From Mortierella alpina (lineage: Eukaryota > Mortierellomycota > Mortierellomycetes > Mortierellales > Mortierellaceae): 64,000 nt of DNA. Positions within the stretch are counted from its first letter, which is position 1. The number at the start of each line of letters is the position of its first letter. Location of the stretch: NCBI GenBank assembly GCA_029449245.1, contig JANATF010000002.1, forward strand, positions 124,001-188,000, given 5' to 3'. Positions 33,573 to 44,978 of the stretch are shown in pieces. The notes under the pieces were generated by a model. It was not told the DNA's origin. It did not search any database and saw nothing but the letters and a program-made list of their open reading frames with translations. The position numbers and the translations under genes were made by a program.

Positions 33573-35290
33573 AGGGAGCGTGCACAGCAGGGAAATGCAA
33601 TGGTCAGAGTTAGCAGAGAGTCAACACTGTGCTCCAGAAGCTTCGAAGCGCTGCAAAACAGGTGCAGTGGATGGCTACCGTCAAGTATATTCATGGTGTT
33701 GGTGGCGGGTCAATAGGTGGGTTTATGCAAAGTAAGAGGCAAAGGGGCGTTGGCTGCTTTTTCTCGACACGATCGACACTTATTGGTGGCTTGAATGATG
33801 CCATAGAGACTTCAATTCTATTTGCTACGAAATACCCTCGAGCACAACGTACCATGGATCAATGGTCGTGGCATTCCATACGTTGATGCAGTATGGTAGA
33901 CTCTGCAGCCTATCGCGCTCTATTATTATTCACCAAAATAACCACCTTCATACAAAGTACCACCAAGTACAACGTTTTCTTGCGTAGGTGTCCTGTAATG
34001 CTCATGAATCCAATCTACTTTTTCTTCGTTGTGGAACGTAGCTGAATCAAAAACTCATCAGGAGTATAGATAGTATAGATACTCAAGTCCTCTCACACGA
34101 TTTCGTCTAGCTCATTCTCATCATCCAAGGTCTTATACCCTTCGTCGCTCCTTTAAAGTGAACGGTTATGTCACCTTCCTGGCTATCCCATGGGTCCACC
34201 TGGCTTCTTACTACTGTCAGCTTCAGCTTCAACTGTGATTTTAGCGATGACTGAGAGGTAAAGGCGTTTTGTTTACTATAGGGGAAACTAAAGACAGGAC
34301 GCGCCGAAAGTTGCTCATGTCTTCCTTGCGCGTATGATACAAATTGACAGGTGATCTCAGCCTTTGCCTTCCTAGTCCCTACCTTAGCCTTGCTCTCTTT
34401 GACTTTGCTCTTCTTCACCCTTACCTGCTCGGCCTTGGGCGTCCTTACCCTGGTGTTTCAGTCTTAACCTCAGCTTCTCTCTCCTTGTTCTCCGTCACCA
34501 ACGCAATTTCACGCCGCCTTGCTTGGCCTTGGCCTGTGCTTCCTGTAGGCTTTCCTAGCCCCTAGGAACGGTCTCCTGGTGGCTGTGTCGTGACACTTAC
34601 AGATTCTAACTACGGGTATCACACATGCATTACCTGATCAGCATGGAATAAATATTTCGATGATTACCGTTTTTTCCCTTATTCCTCCTGTGAAGTTGAA
34701 GGCGAGCGTCAAAGAAAATGAACGCTGATGAATATTGGCCCTTGATATCTGACCTTGCACCTCATGATACTGGAATGCTCGGCTCACCTTGGTCTGGTCC
34801 TCGCTAGAGTACCTGTCCGCTGTTGGGGCAGAACCATGCAGAAAGGTCCTGTAAATATAATGCCATTCGCCTGTCACTCTGCTTCTCTGCCTCTGTGCTT
34901 CTCTGGGGCTTGGAAGTACTGCAACATTTTAACGACTCCGGGTTGAAATACAGCCCCAAGTGGTTCCCACCCAAAGTCAATTGCATATTCGATCAAGTGG
35001 ACTTGCTGGCTAGTAAAAGAAGATGACAACGGTGAGATACATTACAGCCAATGTATCAATCCCTATCATGACCTGTAAGGATGGTTCTATCATCCTTTCA
35101 GAAACGAACCGTAGCCTATGAGATCGAAGACGACGAAGAGGTGTTAGGTATTGTGTGTTGATGATGAAAGGAAGTGGTCTCTGGTTTAGGAAGAATGTAT
35201 CGTAGAACTGAGTTTGGCGGATCAATAGGTAACATGGATATGGACGGGACGTCGCCTCACTTGAACTGAAAAAGACCGCACAAACGCCAT
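33573..35290. other. Intergenic stretch
   Basis: No supported gene. Frames are short and interrupted, and nothing matches a family I know. Confidence 0.4.
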
Positions 35291-35336
35291 GCGAAAAAGA
35301 AACTTTTTTTTTTTTTTTTTTTTGCGAAAAAGAAAC
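35291..35336. mobile_element. Poly(T) tract flanked by a 13-bp duplication
   Basis: GCGAAAAAGAAAC (35291-35303), then 20 T, then GCGAAAAAGAAAC again (35324-35336). This is what remains when target-primed reverse transcription inserts little more than a poly(A) tail, here on the minus strand. Duplication by slippage is the alternative. Confidence 0.5.
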
Positions 35337-35505
35337 AACTGATTCCTTAATGTAACTCTGATTCTTGAAAAAGGCCGCACAAACCCTCTGTACAAGGGGC
35401 TAAGCCACTTCGTTCGTTGGTTTTTATATAGAGTAGATAAAGGAGTGGATAATAGCTAGAATTATAGTAACGACCGAAGAAGTTATTCTTTACGACACCA
35501 TAATT

Positions 35506-36186
35506 CTACTTGGTAATGCTGATATCGGCGCAAGAAGAATACCACTGGCCTTGGCCCAACATCCAGCGCCACTGCAAGAGATAAGTACCAGGAGCACGAC
35601 GAGGAACCTTGAAACATCCTCCACAGGCCTTAAGATCGATATCAGCGCCTGGCATGCAGTTTGCGAAGTCCAATTTCGCAACTGTGTTCTTGAGTAACTC
35701 GATCTGGCTGATATCCTTGCGGTTACGGACAGGTGCCAAGTTGATCTGGACATATCGGTCGATTAAATATTGAGGATTGGCGTGGTTCTTGGCAGGCCAA
35801 CGGACGCAGAGGGTATCGCCAACTGTCGTGACAGTCATTCTCCCAAACTTGCCGCCATAAGCTTTGCTCACGGGATTAGCAAGGGTCTCGTTGGACCCAT
35901 AGCCGTCGCTACGATTGGAGCAAGGAATTGCAACTCTGGGGTCGGCATCTTGCTGGAAGTAACGATAGATTTTATCCTGAGTACCGAATGGCATTTTAAG
36001 GCCAACAGGGTAGCGACGAGCATACCCAATGCAGCGACCTCCGTCATCGTTCCAGCTGGGCTTCTTGGGGTCCTTGAATTTCCAATCGATACAATCGGCC
36101 CAGGAGTGAGCCTCGGTCTGAGGAGCACTGGAGAGGAAAGCCAGGGCGCTTACAACGACAAGTGCGACGGCAGACTTGAGAACCAT
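35506..36186 (-). CDS. Secreted LPMO-like protein (N-terminal His)
   Basis: 226 residues, single exon. The predicted signal peptide ends ...SSAPQTEA, which would leave His27 as the first residue of the mature protein (HSWADCIDWKF). An N-terminal His after signal cleavage is the hallmark of the copper-binding histidine brace of lytic polysaccharide monooxygenases. A second His in VRWPAKNHANPQY (His135) and a closing LLQWRW...QWYSSCADISI (Tyr216) match the usual positions of the second brace His and the axial aromatic. Many Cys residues suggest disulfides, and no carbohydrate-binding module follows. If correct, it would oxidatively cleave a polysaccharide such as chitin or glucan outside the cell. 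It does not match AA9 wording and may belong to a less described family. The copper site is inferred from motifs only. Confidence 0.65.
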   Translation of the reverse strand: MVLKSAVALVVVSALAFLSSAPQTEAHSWADCIDWKFKDPKKPSWNDDGGRCIGYARRYPVGLKMPFGTQDKIYRYFQQDADPRVAIPCSNRSDGYGSNETLANPVSKAYGGKFGRMTVTTVGDTLCVRWPAKNHANPQYLIDRYVQINLAPVRNRKDISQIELLKNTVAKLDFANCMPGADIDLKACGGCFKVPRRAPGTYLLQWRWMLGQGQWYSSCADISITK

Positions 36187-36302
36187 AGTTGATAGGGGAG
36201 GGGAATTCAGTGGTGAGTGGGATGGAAAATGAAATGCTTCTGGTTCCTGAGATAGTAGAGTGATGTGTGAAGATGAAAGACATTATCGGCAGAACACCTA
36301 GA

Positions 36303-36310
36303 TATATATA
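36303..36310 (-). promoter_or_regulatory. Candidate TATA box of the LPMO-like gene
   Basis: TATATATA about 115 bases before the start codon, on the strand of the gene. Confidence 0.35.
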
Positions 36311-36340
36311 TGGAAAAAGAATTCCCATGGGGCAAGCCAA

Positions 36341-37218
36341 GACCTAATTGCAGCATACATCTGACAAGTAAAGCGTGGTCTTTCTGCGGTGTAAATTGCG
36401 CATACTCGAACGTGATACATCAGAGTACATATCACCGCCGTACAGTACTACGGTGGACTATATAACACATGTATGTAATATTCCAGAGGGCTCACATAAT
36501 TTACCAGAGCTCGAAACTTTAACATAAATTCGATGCATCTTTATCCCTTTTTCAAGGAAGTACTTCGTAGATTACTCGCCTTCTATGCCATCGCAGTAAC
36601 CGCTTTCATCGGTGATTGCTGCCGCCTGAACTGGCAGAGGCTCGCCGTTGGTGACCAGGTACTCGTTTATACGAGGAAGAGGCTATCAAGATACTGGAGT
36701 CTCTTACTGCGGATGTCCTCAAACCTGTTTACATAGTTTTGCATGATCAGCTGCTCGCCTAGGCATTTTAATACCTTCTATTTTGTACCCAGAACGGGCG
36801 AAGATGTCCATTCCTATGAGGTCGTATCTGTCGACCAACTTGGCTAGAAGCTATTGCTGCACTGTCCGGGTGTTGCATTGCAACCAGAGCTCGTCTCATG
36901 TAGAGATGCTATCAGTGCCCGTCACTCTTTCCATCGGATCCACAGTAGATCCTTTCAGTTTTGCATAACGTACGAGGTATTCTTCCGCGAGTTCCAAGTT
37001 GATGATGGTGGACGTTGCACACAGGTCTAACAATGTTGTGCAGTTTGGCCTGTAAATATAACAGGCTACACACAATTGCCGTCGTTGTCTTGGCCAAGTC
37101 TTTGGATCATACCTCCCTTGATTCCATCGGACCTGGTTATCTGTCAATAGCGACATACTCTAGCTCTCCCAAGTGCAAGATTTAATTGTCTAAATAATCA
37201 TTTGACTAAAGCCAATTA
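36341..37218. other. Intergenic stretch between the LPMO-like and esterase genes
   Basis: No gene seen. Both flanking genes are on the minus strand, so this holds the 3' end of the esterase gene and upstream sequence of the LPMO-like gene. Confidence 0.4.
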
Positions 37219-39780
37219 CTAGGAGGGTGGCAACGCTGGATGTGTGGGATTGTGAACCATGAAATCATATTTGACCTCCTTCTCTAAAAACCTGCACACT
37301 TCTTCATCCTCCAATCTCCCTTCCGCGTCCGACATAGTACTTTGTAGATTCAGCCTCATGAACAGGTTACCATCGCCATACGGCAACCACTGAATCCCCA
37401 TCACGTCAGTATTCGTATTCTCAACACCGACTAAGTCTGCAGAGGGGTTGGGATCACCAGTTTTTGCAAAACACGTAAATCGATCGATAATCTGTCGAGA
37501 AAATCGTGCATCATCTCCAGTCTGAGAGACGACAGGTGCGAAGGCTGTTCCACTGCCAAAGGTGGGCATGATGTCCCGTCCATGACAGGTGTGGTTGTCG
37601 GAGCTACAGAATACGCCGGGAGAATCCACCAATGGGATACCGCGACCGTGATCGAATCGAAAGTTGTAAATGCTTGGAGAGGATCCATTGCTGCTTGAGA
37701 TAGAAGATGAACGACCGGAAGCGATCTGTTTGCTGAGGAACTGTAGCGGACAGTGATAATAAAAAGTGGTAAAAATGTAATCGAGCAACTCTTGAGCATC
37801 TGCTTTGGGTCTGTACTTTTCGACCAGTCCACTGTTGATGAGTCTTTCCTGCCGCTGTGCTCCCCAAAGATTTCTTATAGCCTTGGAATAGCTGCTTGAG
37901 TTGGCATAGTGAGACGAAAGGTAATCCAGGAAGAGAGCACCCTCGTCCTTGGTCATACCCCACATGACGTTGGCCTTAGTGTTGTACTGGCCGCTCTTAA
38001 CTAGATCGCTAAACTCAGCCGATATGAGGTAATTATCAACTGTAGGCCGGACAGCTCCGAGATAAGTAGTCCAGCCCTGGGCTGCTAACATCTTTTTGTT
38101 GGCTTCCGCTTGGGCTGCCACGATATCCACGATCGGTTTGTATCGTGCACATTCGATGTCGGCTCTAGAGCACTTTAACGCGTCAAAAAAATAAGTTGTC
38201 ATTTCGGTCGCATCCTCGGGAGCCTTGAAGGGGAGGTTGATAATATCACTTTGGACAATAACGTTGGTATAGAGGTCCCAGGCAGATGGCGCCGAGAGGA
38301 GAGCCCGAATACTTGTGGCACCAGCAGATTCTCCAATGACAGTGACCATCGTAGGGTCTCCTCCAAAGTTTGCAATGTGCTTCTTTACCCAACGAAGAGC
38401 TAGGATCTGATCGTGGATGGCTTGGTTGCCAGGAACTTCAGATCGTGGGAAGGCGGTGCTCTCTGTAAACCCCAACATGCCTAAACGGTAGTTGAATGTA
38501 ACAACGACAACACCACCTCGGGAGACAAGATTGCCAGGCTCGAAAGGGGCGGATGATCCAGCGAGCCTAATAGAGGTCCAAGAGTACTTAGCGTTATTAG
38601 TTACCAATAACTACACAAAGGACACAATATACCTATAGCAATGACGTTGATCAAAATATCAATACCCAAAGAAGCCACCTCCATGGATATAAACCATGAC
38701 CGGCAAGCCTTTAGCTCCTTTACTCTTGAGACTCGGGGTGAAAACATTAAGCTCCAAACAATCTTCATCCTCTGTAGCTCCGTTAAACACTGAATCCACC
38801 AAGTCTCCAACAATCATAATTTTTAACACCTGCGGGCAGATATATCCATACGCAGTCGCGTCGAAAGTCGACGTAAAAGGAGCTTTTGGGACAGGCGCTG
38901 CAAACCTCAACTTCCCGATCGGTGCCTCTGCATATTTGATCCCTAAGAATCGGAATGAGTTTTGGTCACGGAACCCCTTTATGGCCCCAACTCCAGTGTT
39001 GACGACGACTTGGCGGGTGACATCTTGGAATAGAATGGTCCGTCGAGGTGCACTGTTTGAGCAGATGATGGGTAGCTCTGTGGTGCATCGGACGGCTTCT
39101 AACTTTCCGGTCTCCTTGTTCAACGACATGCAGTCAGCCCCAGGAAATAGAGGTGCTATTAGAGTAGAGTGAGAAGATAGAGTCGATGCAGTTAATTCAA
39201 CAGGAATAGGAGGATGAAAACGAGGTCGGGTAGAACATAAATGAGGACTATCCTACCATTGAAAACCCAATAGTTTGTAGAAGTTGCTACCTCGGATTGA
39301 GCAACAGCATTGCTTTTTAGTAGTGAGTTCAACTCCTTAGCGGCAGGTAATCCCTCGAAATAGACATAGGGCACTGTAAGCGTGAGAAAATCGTGATGTA
39401 GAATTTCCTGGCGTATCAGTATGTTTGCATTGATGAAGCTGTCAATAATAAAGCAACAAGAGTCTGTTTACGATCAGCCTATACTTACTATCACGCATAT
39501 CTTGGCACGCTTTGGCAGCATCCATGTAACTTCGAGGCTTAGAAAGCAACATGAACGAATACTTGTCGGTTGCACTGTCGACATCGTTCTGGAGCAGAAT
39601 ATGAGCTCCATCAATAGAATTAGCCGAAGGAGCTTTGTTCCATAGCTGCCTCTTGTCGACAATTCCAGCAGGCGCTGCAGAGACGACACTCAAGGGACCT
39701 GTGGCTTTGTTTTGCAAGGCGACCAGAGGGAAGAGGATGATTGTCAGAGCTGTTACTCTTGTCAAGGTGAGAGGAGTCAT
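37219..39780 (-). CDS. C-type-lectin-like domain fused to a type B carboxylesterase
   Basis: 748 residues from exons 39780-39489, 39373-39257, 39155-38666 and 38566-37219. All junctions are GT-AG and in phase. A signal peptide (ALTIILFPLVALQ region) predicts secretion. Residues about 70-180 read as a C-type-lectin-like fold: YSFMLLSKPRSYMDAAKAC, a middle WVFNG and ADCMSLNKETG...RCTTELPIIC, with the usual Cys pattern. The rest is a carboxylesterase/cholinesterase: oxyanion YIHGGGFFG, nucleophile elbow GESAGA (Ser near 378), acid in KDEGALF (near 507) and His in CHGRD (near 627), so the triad is complete. Hydrolysis of an ester is expected; the substrate is unknown. A lectin-like domain ahead of an esterase suggests targeting to a glycan surface, which is inference. 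Confidence 0.85.
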
Positions 39781-39849
39781 AGTTTTCAACAAGAACAAGG
39801 CTGGATTGAATAATAACGATGGTGCTGGTGTTTGGAGACTCTGAAAGAG

Positions 39850-40490
39850 AAACGGAAATAGTGATTCAAGTCAACAAAAAAGGACGTGGATGAAATATCT
39901 TAAATAGACAAACACAATAAAAAGGTTCTCATAAAAGGAAAGGTACTCAGAAATGTTCATTCAAAAATGAGACTTCTATCTGTCCTTCCATCGTACTCTT
40001 TGGCAATTTTAGGACATTGCAAATTTCCTAGAGTCGATCCATATCAATTTCTGAGGGACACCGGATATAGGAGAGGCGTTGATCATCGAGACAAGTAAGA
40101 GCAAGAAAGATCAACTCTTGCACAGCGAAGCGTCCTGGACGCTGGCTAGGAATGAGAACCTGCAGCTCGAGGAATGCAATAGAATTGGGAATAGGTAAAA
40201 CGGAATCATACCATTCACCGCCGCGTTCCTTTGGGCGGAACTCTGATGCAACCTTCGCTTCACTGATTCTCGTCCTCGCCGAAGCATTGCTCATCTCCTT
40301 CTTAAAAGGGGTTGCCATCTGGCAAGTGTCCCATCTGTTACCTCGCTCCGAGTAGCTCCTGGCATAGAACAATTGCCAGCATTCGGGATAGTTGGAACCT
40401 CAATCTGTAATATAGTAAAACAGTGCCTTCGCCTCCACACTGCTGGCATCGGTCGAACGAGGGTCAGAGCTAAGAATTAGTTTCATCAAT
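39850..40490. other. Intergenic stretch upstream of the esterase gene
   Basis: No supported gene. Probably contains the esterase promoter. Confidence 0.4.
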
Positions 40491-40499
40491 TGTCCTGGA

Positions 40500-41230
40500 G
40501 GAATAGGAAAGTGGTTTCTCTACAACACTGTCGTCGGCAAATCCTTGGACTCAAAAATAAACTGTTATCGTGGTGGCGACCACAGGAATGCTACGTTGAT
40601 CTTGCACGGAGGCTGCACGGCGCACTCGGTTTTGAAGATGCCCATTCCGATGTGTCACAACTCCCAGTGCAAGATAACAAAGCAAATGGATATTGCCGAA
40701 AAGATCAGGAATGCCTCAGCAATCTTCTGGGATGAGGTCGTTATGCAGCACCGATGGGGGTTCGAGGCCGTGGATCGAGCACTCCGCGACCTAATAATTA
40801 CGAGGCCTTGGCCTTCCAGTAAGCCGTTTGGGAGGAAAGTTGTGGTGTTTGGCGAAGACTTTCGGCAAATTCTACCGATCATTGTTTGAGGCTATCAAGG
40901 TCAAATTGAGAATGCATGTCTGAAGTTCTCTAAACTTCGGCGCCCGATCGAGACCCTCAAGCTCACAACCAACATGAGAGTCGCACAAGACCCACAGCTC
41001 CACTGGTTCGTCGACGTTCTTCTTCGCATTGGAGAAGGAAAGCAGCCGACGGTGTCCAATGGTGAGTATCGAGACTAAGTTGAGATCTCCAAGCAGGTTA
41101 GTGTTCGAGCCGGACGACCCAACTCCGAACGCAGCTTATCCTGGAGAATCCGGTGCACATACAGTTATCGGTTAAGAGTAGTTTTATGTTGAAATAAAAT
41201 GTTGTGCCACGAAAGCCCCTGCGCGATTGA
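40500..41230 (+). pseudogene. Helitron-type PIF1-like helicase remnant, copy A
   Basis: The frame from about 40545 reads GGCTAHSVLKMPIP, IFWDEVVMQHRWGFEAVDRA and KVVVFGEDFRQILPIIV, the helicase motifs seen in Helitron proteins. A TGA at about 40887 interrupts it, after which the same frame continues with ENACLKFSKL and LTTNMRVAQD, then ends. It is a decayed fragment with no replication-initiator domain. It is closely related in DNA to 52955-53670 and lacks the LTR present in that copy. Confidence 0.75.
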
Positions 41231-41574
41231 ACACTCTAGTCTGCAGGAAAGGCATATAGTCGGAAAAAATTGCATGCGAGGAGGTGGGCCAAGCCTTGGT
41301 TATGTTCAAAAGAACACTGCCTCTTAGCCCTCACGGTAGGCAGCATTCGTGCGGGTCACCATTGCACGTGAGAAACTGGGCTGTGGAAATGCTTACCCGT
41401 CGCGAGTGCTCATTCTTTGACAACCTTGTTGCGAGGCCGAGAACGGGACGATTCTGTCTATAGTCGTTGCCACTCATTTTGCTTTGAATTCTCACTTCCA
41501 CTTCTCTCTTCTTCCTCCTCTTCCACTTTCACACGCCTCACTGCGCCTTTGTTCATCCATCCATCCCACACATC

Positions 41575-42805
41575 ATGCCACCGCCCGTACAGAAGCTCGA
41601 CCGCAATCTGCTTTCCATCTTCCTCAAGCCGCGGCAGCTCTCGGTCGTTGCCCTTTCGCTTGCCCTCGTGCAGTTTTTAGCAGTCCGCATCGATTCTATC
41701 CCACCTCCTGCAGTCCTTTTCGCTGCTGTGATCCCCCTGCTCCGGATCCTGCCCGTGAGCCTTCTCATCTCGTTCATCCGCCCTCTTCTTCTCCACTACC
41801 AATCGGCCCATGGCCAGCTATTCATCTGGCTGTTACCCTGGGAGCGTCACTTTGCCCTCGTTCTTCCAGCTTTTGTCGCCCTCCTTCACCACAGTCATCA
41901 CCCAATACTGGCTCATCGATGATAAAAGGAATGACTTTCGAGGGAGGGTCCTGCCATCTTTGTGTCTGGCAATGAGCGTCCTCGTGCTTATCGAAACCTA
42001 CATTACCTAACGGCTTGACATGCGATCCAGCCATCTCCAGCAACCACCACCTGCTACTTGTGGAAAGTCATTTTGTCTGCACAATTGCATATCATCGACC
42101 ATGGCGCTCAGCACTACATCCGCAACCCCTATAGTCGACAGCTCGCTTCTATGATTGCTCTCCTGTCCACCTCATCGGCAACAACTTCGCTTTTGCGACC
42201 GCTGTCGGAACAGTCATGTTGCCGAATATCATTGATCTGATGGTCGATTCGTCAATCCGCAACTTACTTCGGCAGGCGGTATGATGGCATTGCTGGTCAT
42301 GTTGTCTTTGATCTTTTCTGGCTGAGAGGCCATCCTGGGGCTTGTTCGACCTGTCTCTTGTTTTTATCAAACAGGGAATGCACCTCCTGTTAACATTCAC
42401 TGCAAGCATCCGTTTGGGGCTACTCCTCCTAGCCTGGACTCTCCTCAAGTATTGTAGTATGCTGATGGGTCATGCATGCCCCGAAGGATTCTGCACATTC
42501 TGGTGCAGCTATGCCGTGTGGAGTATTGTCTTCGGTGTCTTGTGCTGAGGCTCGAGATCGTGGTGAACGTGACGATTCGAAGGCTGTGCAACCTCACTAG
42601 GAAAATGAACTCCTCGACGGACTTGCAACAGTATGAGAGGCAATCCCAGCATCCAAGAAGAGACCCTGACTTCATATTTAATAGAGTTGGAGAGTCGGAC
42701 TTATATACCTCAGGAACTGTCCTTGGCCGATGGGAAGATCAAGGCATAGGTGGTTTCCGCTCTTTTGTACATGATGCCATACAGCCCAATTCATCTAGTA
42801 AATAA
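41575..42805 (+). pseudogene. Possible decayed membrane-protein gene
   Basis: A first frame (41575-41922) has three hydrophobic stretches, including LSVVALSLALVQFLAV and AVLFAAVIPLLRILPVSLLI. Further hydrophobic fragments lie in other frames until about 42800. I do not recognise a family. It may be a broken multi-span protein, an unresolved multi-exon gene, or chance. Confidence 0.25.
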
Positions 42806-43048
42806 AAAGAATGCATAACTTTCACAGACGATACCATACAGTCTGGCACCGACGTCAATTCCTTACCCTCATCACCTCTGCTTATTTGGCCAGCATTAGC
42901 AACTCACATAAAGTTGCAACATATTCTCTGCTCCTGGAAATTACGGCGGTAGTCATAAAGAGCGTACTATCAACACAACGATTCCGTCTAACAGTATCTA
43001 TGTGGCCAAGCGCTACGACGAAGTCCGTTGGGCTGCTCCTAATGATTT

Positions 43049-44978
43049 TCAGAGTAGGGGTGGAGGCTGTAGGAGCGAAGGTTGTTGACTCGCGGGGCGG
43101 TTCTTAATGATGTTCATAATAGGAGTGAGGACATCCAGAATGGCCTTGAGCGGAGCAGGTAGTACCGAGCCAGCGACCCCGCTTGTGGCATCGACTATGA
43201 ACTTCAGCAAACCAGTAAGACCCATGTCATTACCCGCAATAAGACCGTCGGCGGTCTATGGTTGGTTGCAATAACGCCAGTGCCACGGCCGCAGCTATTG
43301 CGAGAAAGTCATCAAACAAGGTTGATGGGAACGTTAGCAAAAGGTACATAGGCAATGAGATGGGCAGGGACAAAGCGCGAGAATCGGAGAACCAAGATAC
43401 ACTCAGGACTTAAAATGGTCTCCGACTAGAGAGGTATTAATATAATACACTCCCTAGAACCTAGTAGGTCCCAGTACGTTACAACCAGGAATGCAATGGC
43501 AGCCGCTGTAATGGTGGAATAAGGACGTGGAGAATGTTAGCATGAGATCAGCAAACAAGGAGATAAACAGGAGCCACATGCCGAGTAAGAAACGCTATCG
43601 AATCGCTTCGAGCCATTACGTGGGAATTTGAACGTGAGATATGCTCTGATAACAGGCGTGGCTATCTTGATAGAATATCCAGAAAGGATTACCAATCCAG
43701 TACAGTCGACCTTAGCACCCGTGCAGGCGGCCAAATCACTCGAAGCTTTAGTGAGCTGATCTGCGAAAGTATATACGGTCTGGAATGCTGGGTCAGCAAT
43801 ACTAAGAGTCGAGCCGAGAGACGTCTGGACAGTCTTGATGACATCCACGATATGAGGAATGGTAGGTTCCAGCAGTGCTGCATTGGACCCGGCACTGTCC
43901 ACACCGTTGTCAAAATAGGCAGTGAGATTGGTTCCGACTGCGATCTTAAGAAGACTCGACGCTTCGGGTCCGAGAGGAAGATTCTCAATAGCGACAAGGA
44001 AGCTGCGGAGGGTATCTTTGATGGGCTTGATAAATGGCATGCATTGGTGTGCTGACGTAGGACTAGGTAACTACTGATGCGAAGGTACGAGTGGGTGGTT
44101 TTGCAATGCACTGGCCGTCGAAGCACTGGCCACCGCACGCTGTGATAAATGTGGGGGGACCGCCGATCTGGTCGCAGCTGTAGGCAGCATTGGCCGCAAA
44201 ACTATACCCAAAGAGCCGGTTCCCACAAAAGGTGCCAGTGCTGACGCAGAGGCCTGCCCAAGGGTGCCTTGCGTCGTTTCGATAGCGAGAGCCTCCTCTA
44301 AAGCGATGATGAAGTCGGTGGTGCTTGCCGTGATGGCGATGATGACCTCCTCTGTGATGGTGGTGGTGCCTGGCTAAAGAGATTTCGTCGTGTAACTGGT
44401 CGGTATTCAAATTAGCGGCCAGCGACCTTTCATCTTGGTCGTCGTTGTCTGCCTTGGAGTTGCCAGACCCAGAACTTTCAGGCAGCACATTATGAGCTAG
44501 GAGTGCATACTTCTTCTGAGGCCTCTGAGAGCATGGCTTGTCCATACCAACATAGACAGCTTCGATGGTATTTTTGCATTGCTTACGGGAGCAAGCGTTT
44601 GGAGGATGACTATTACTAGCAGTCAAGTCGTCCCCAAATGCAATTACGAGCCGCTTGCAGAGGTATATAGTATCGAGGATGAAACCATCGCAGGCGAGGT
44701 TAACTTCCTCACCTACGTTCATGGATAAAGAGATCCAAAGGACAAGACAAAGAGTCAAGGGACGATTGATATATTACAACTGCAAGATTGATCCCTGAAC
44801 TACTTACATCTGGTGAACTTGGAATTGTTCTCGTCAACAAAGCCCACGTTGGCAGAAGAGGCCAACTCTTCCAGAGAATGCTGGTTGGCTTGACAATCCT
44901 CATTGCGTCAACATTATGCACTATGCCAATGCAGGTCGTTATGGCGAACACTGTTGCGGCGAGGTATGGCAGCCTCAT
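43049..44978 (-). CDS. Secreted His- and Cys-rich protein
   Basis: Exon 1 begins at the ATG at 44978 with a signal peptide (MRLPYLAATVFAITTC) and ends at CCAGAT|GTAAGT near 44806. Exon 2 starts after GAACGTAG near 44720 and holds GEEVNLACDGFILDTIYLC, a His-rich run (RHHHHHRGGHHRHHGKHHR) and a Cys module ending FITACGGQCFDGQC. Exon 3, after a short intron near 44070, holds an Ala/Ser/Thr-rich helical part (VGTNLTAYFDNGVDSAG...LAACTGAKVDC). The last exon encodes LIAGNDMGLTGLLKFIVD and VLPAPLKAILDVLTPIMN to the stop at 43051-43049. Boundaries of the last two exons are tentative. The His run could bind metal ions. I know no named family. Confidence 0.6.
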
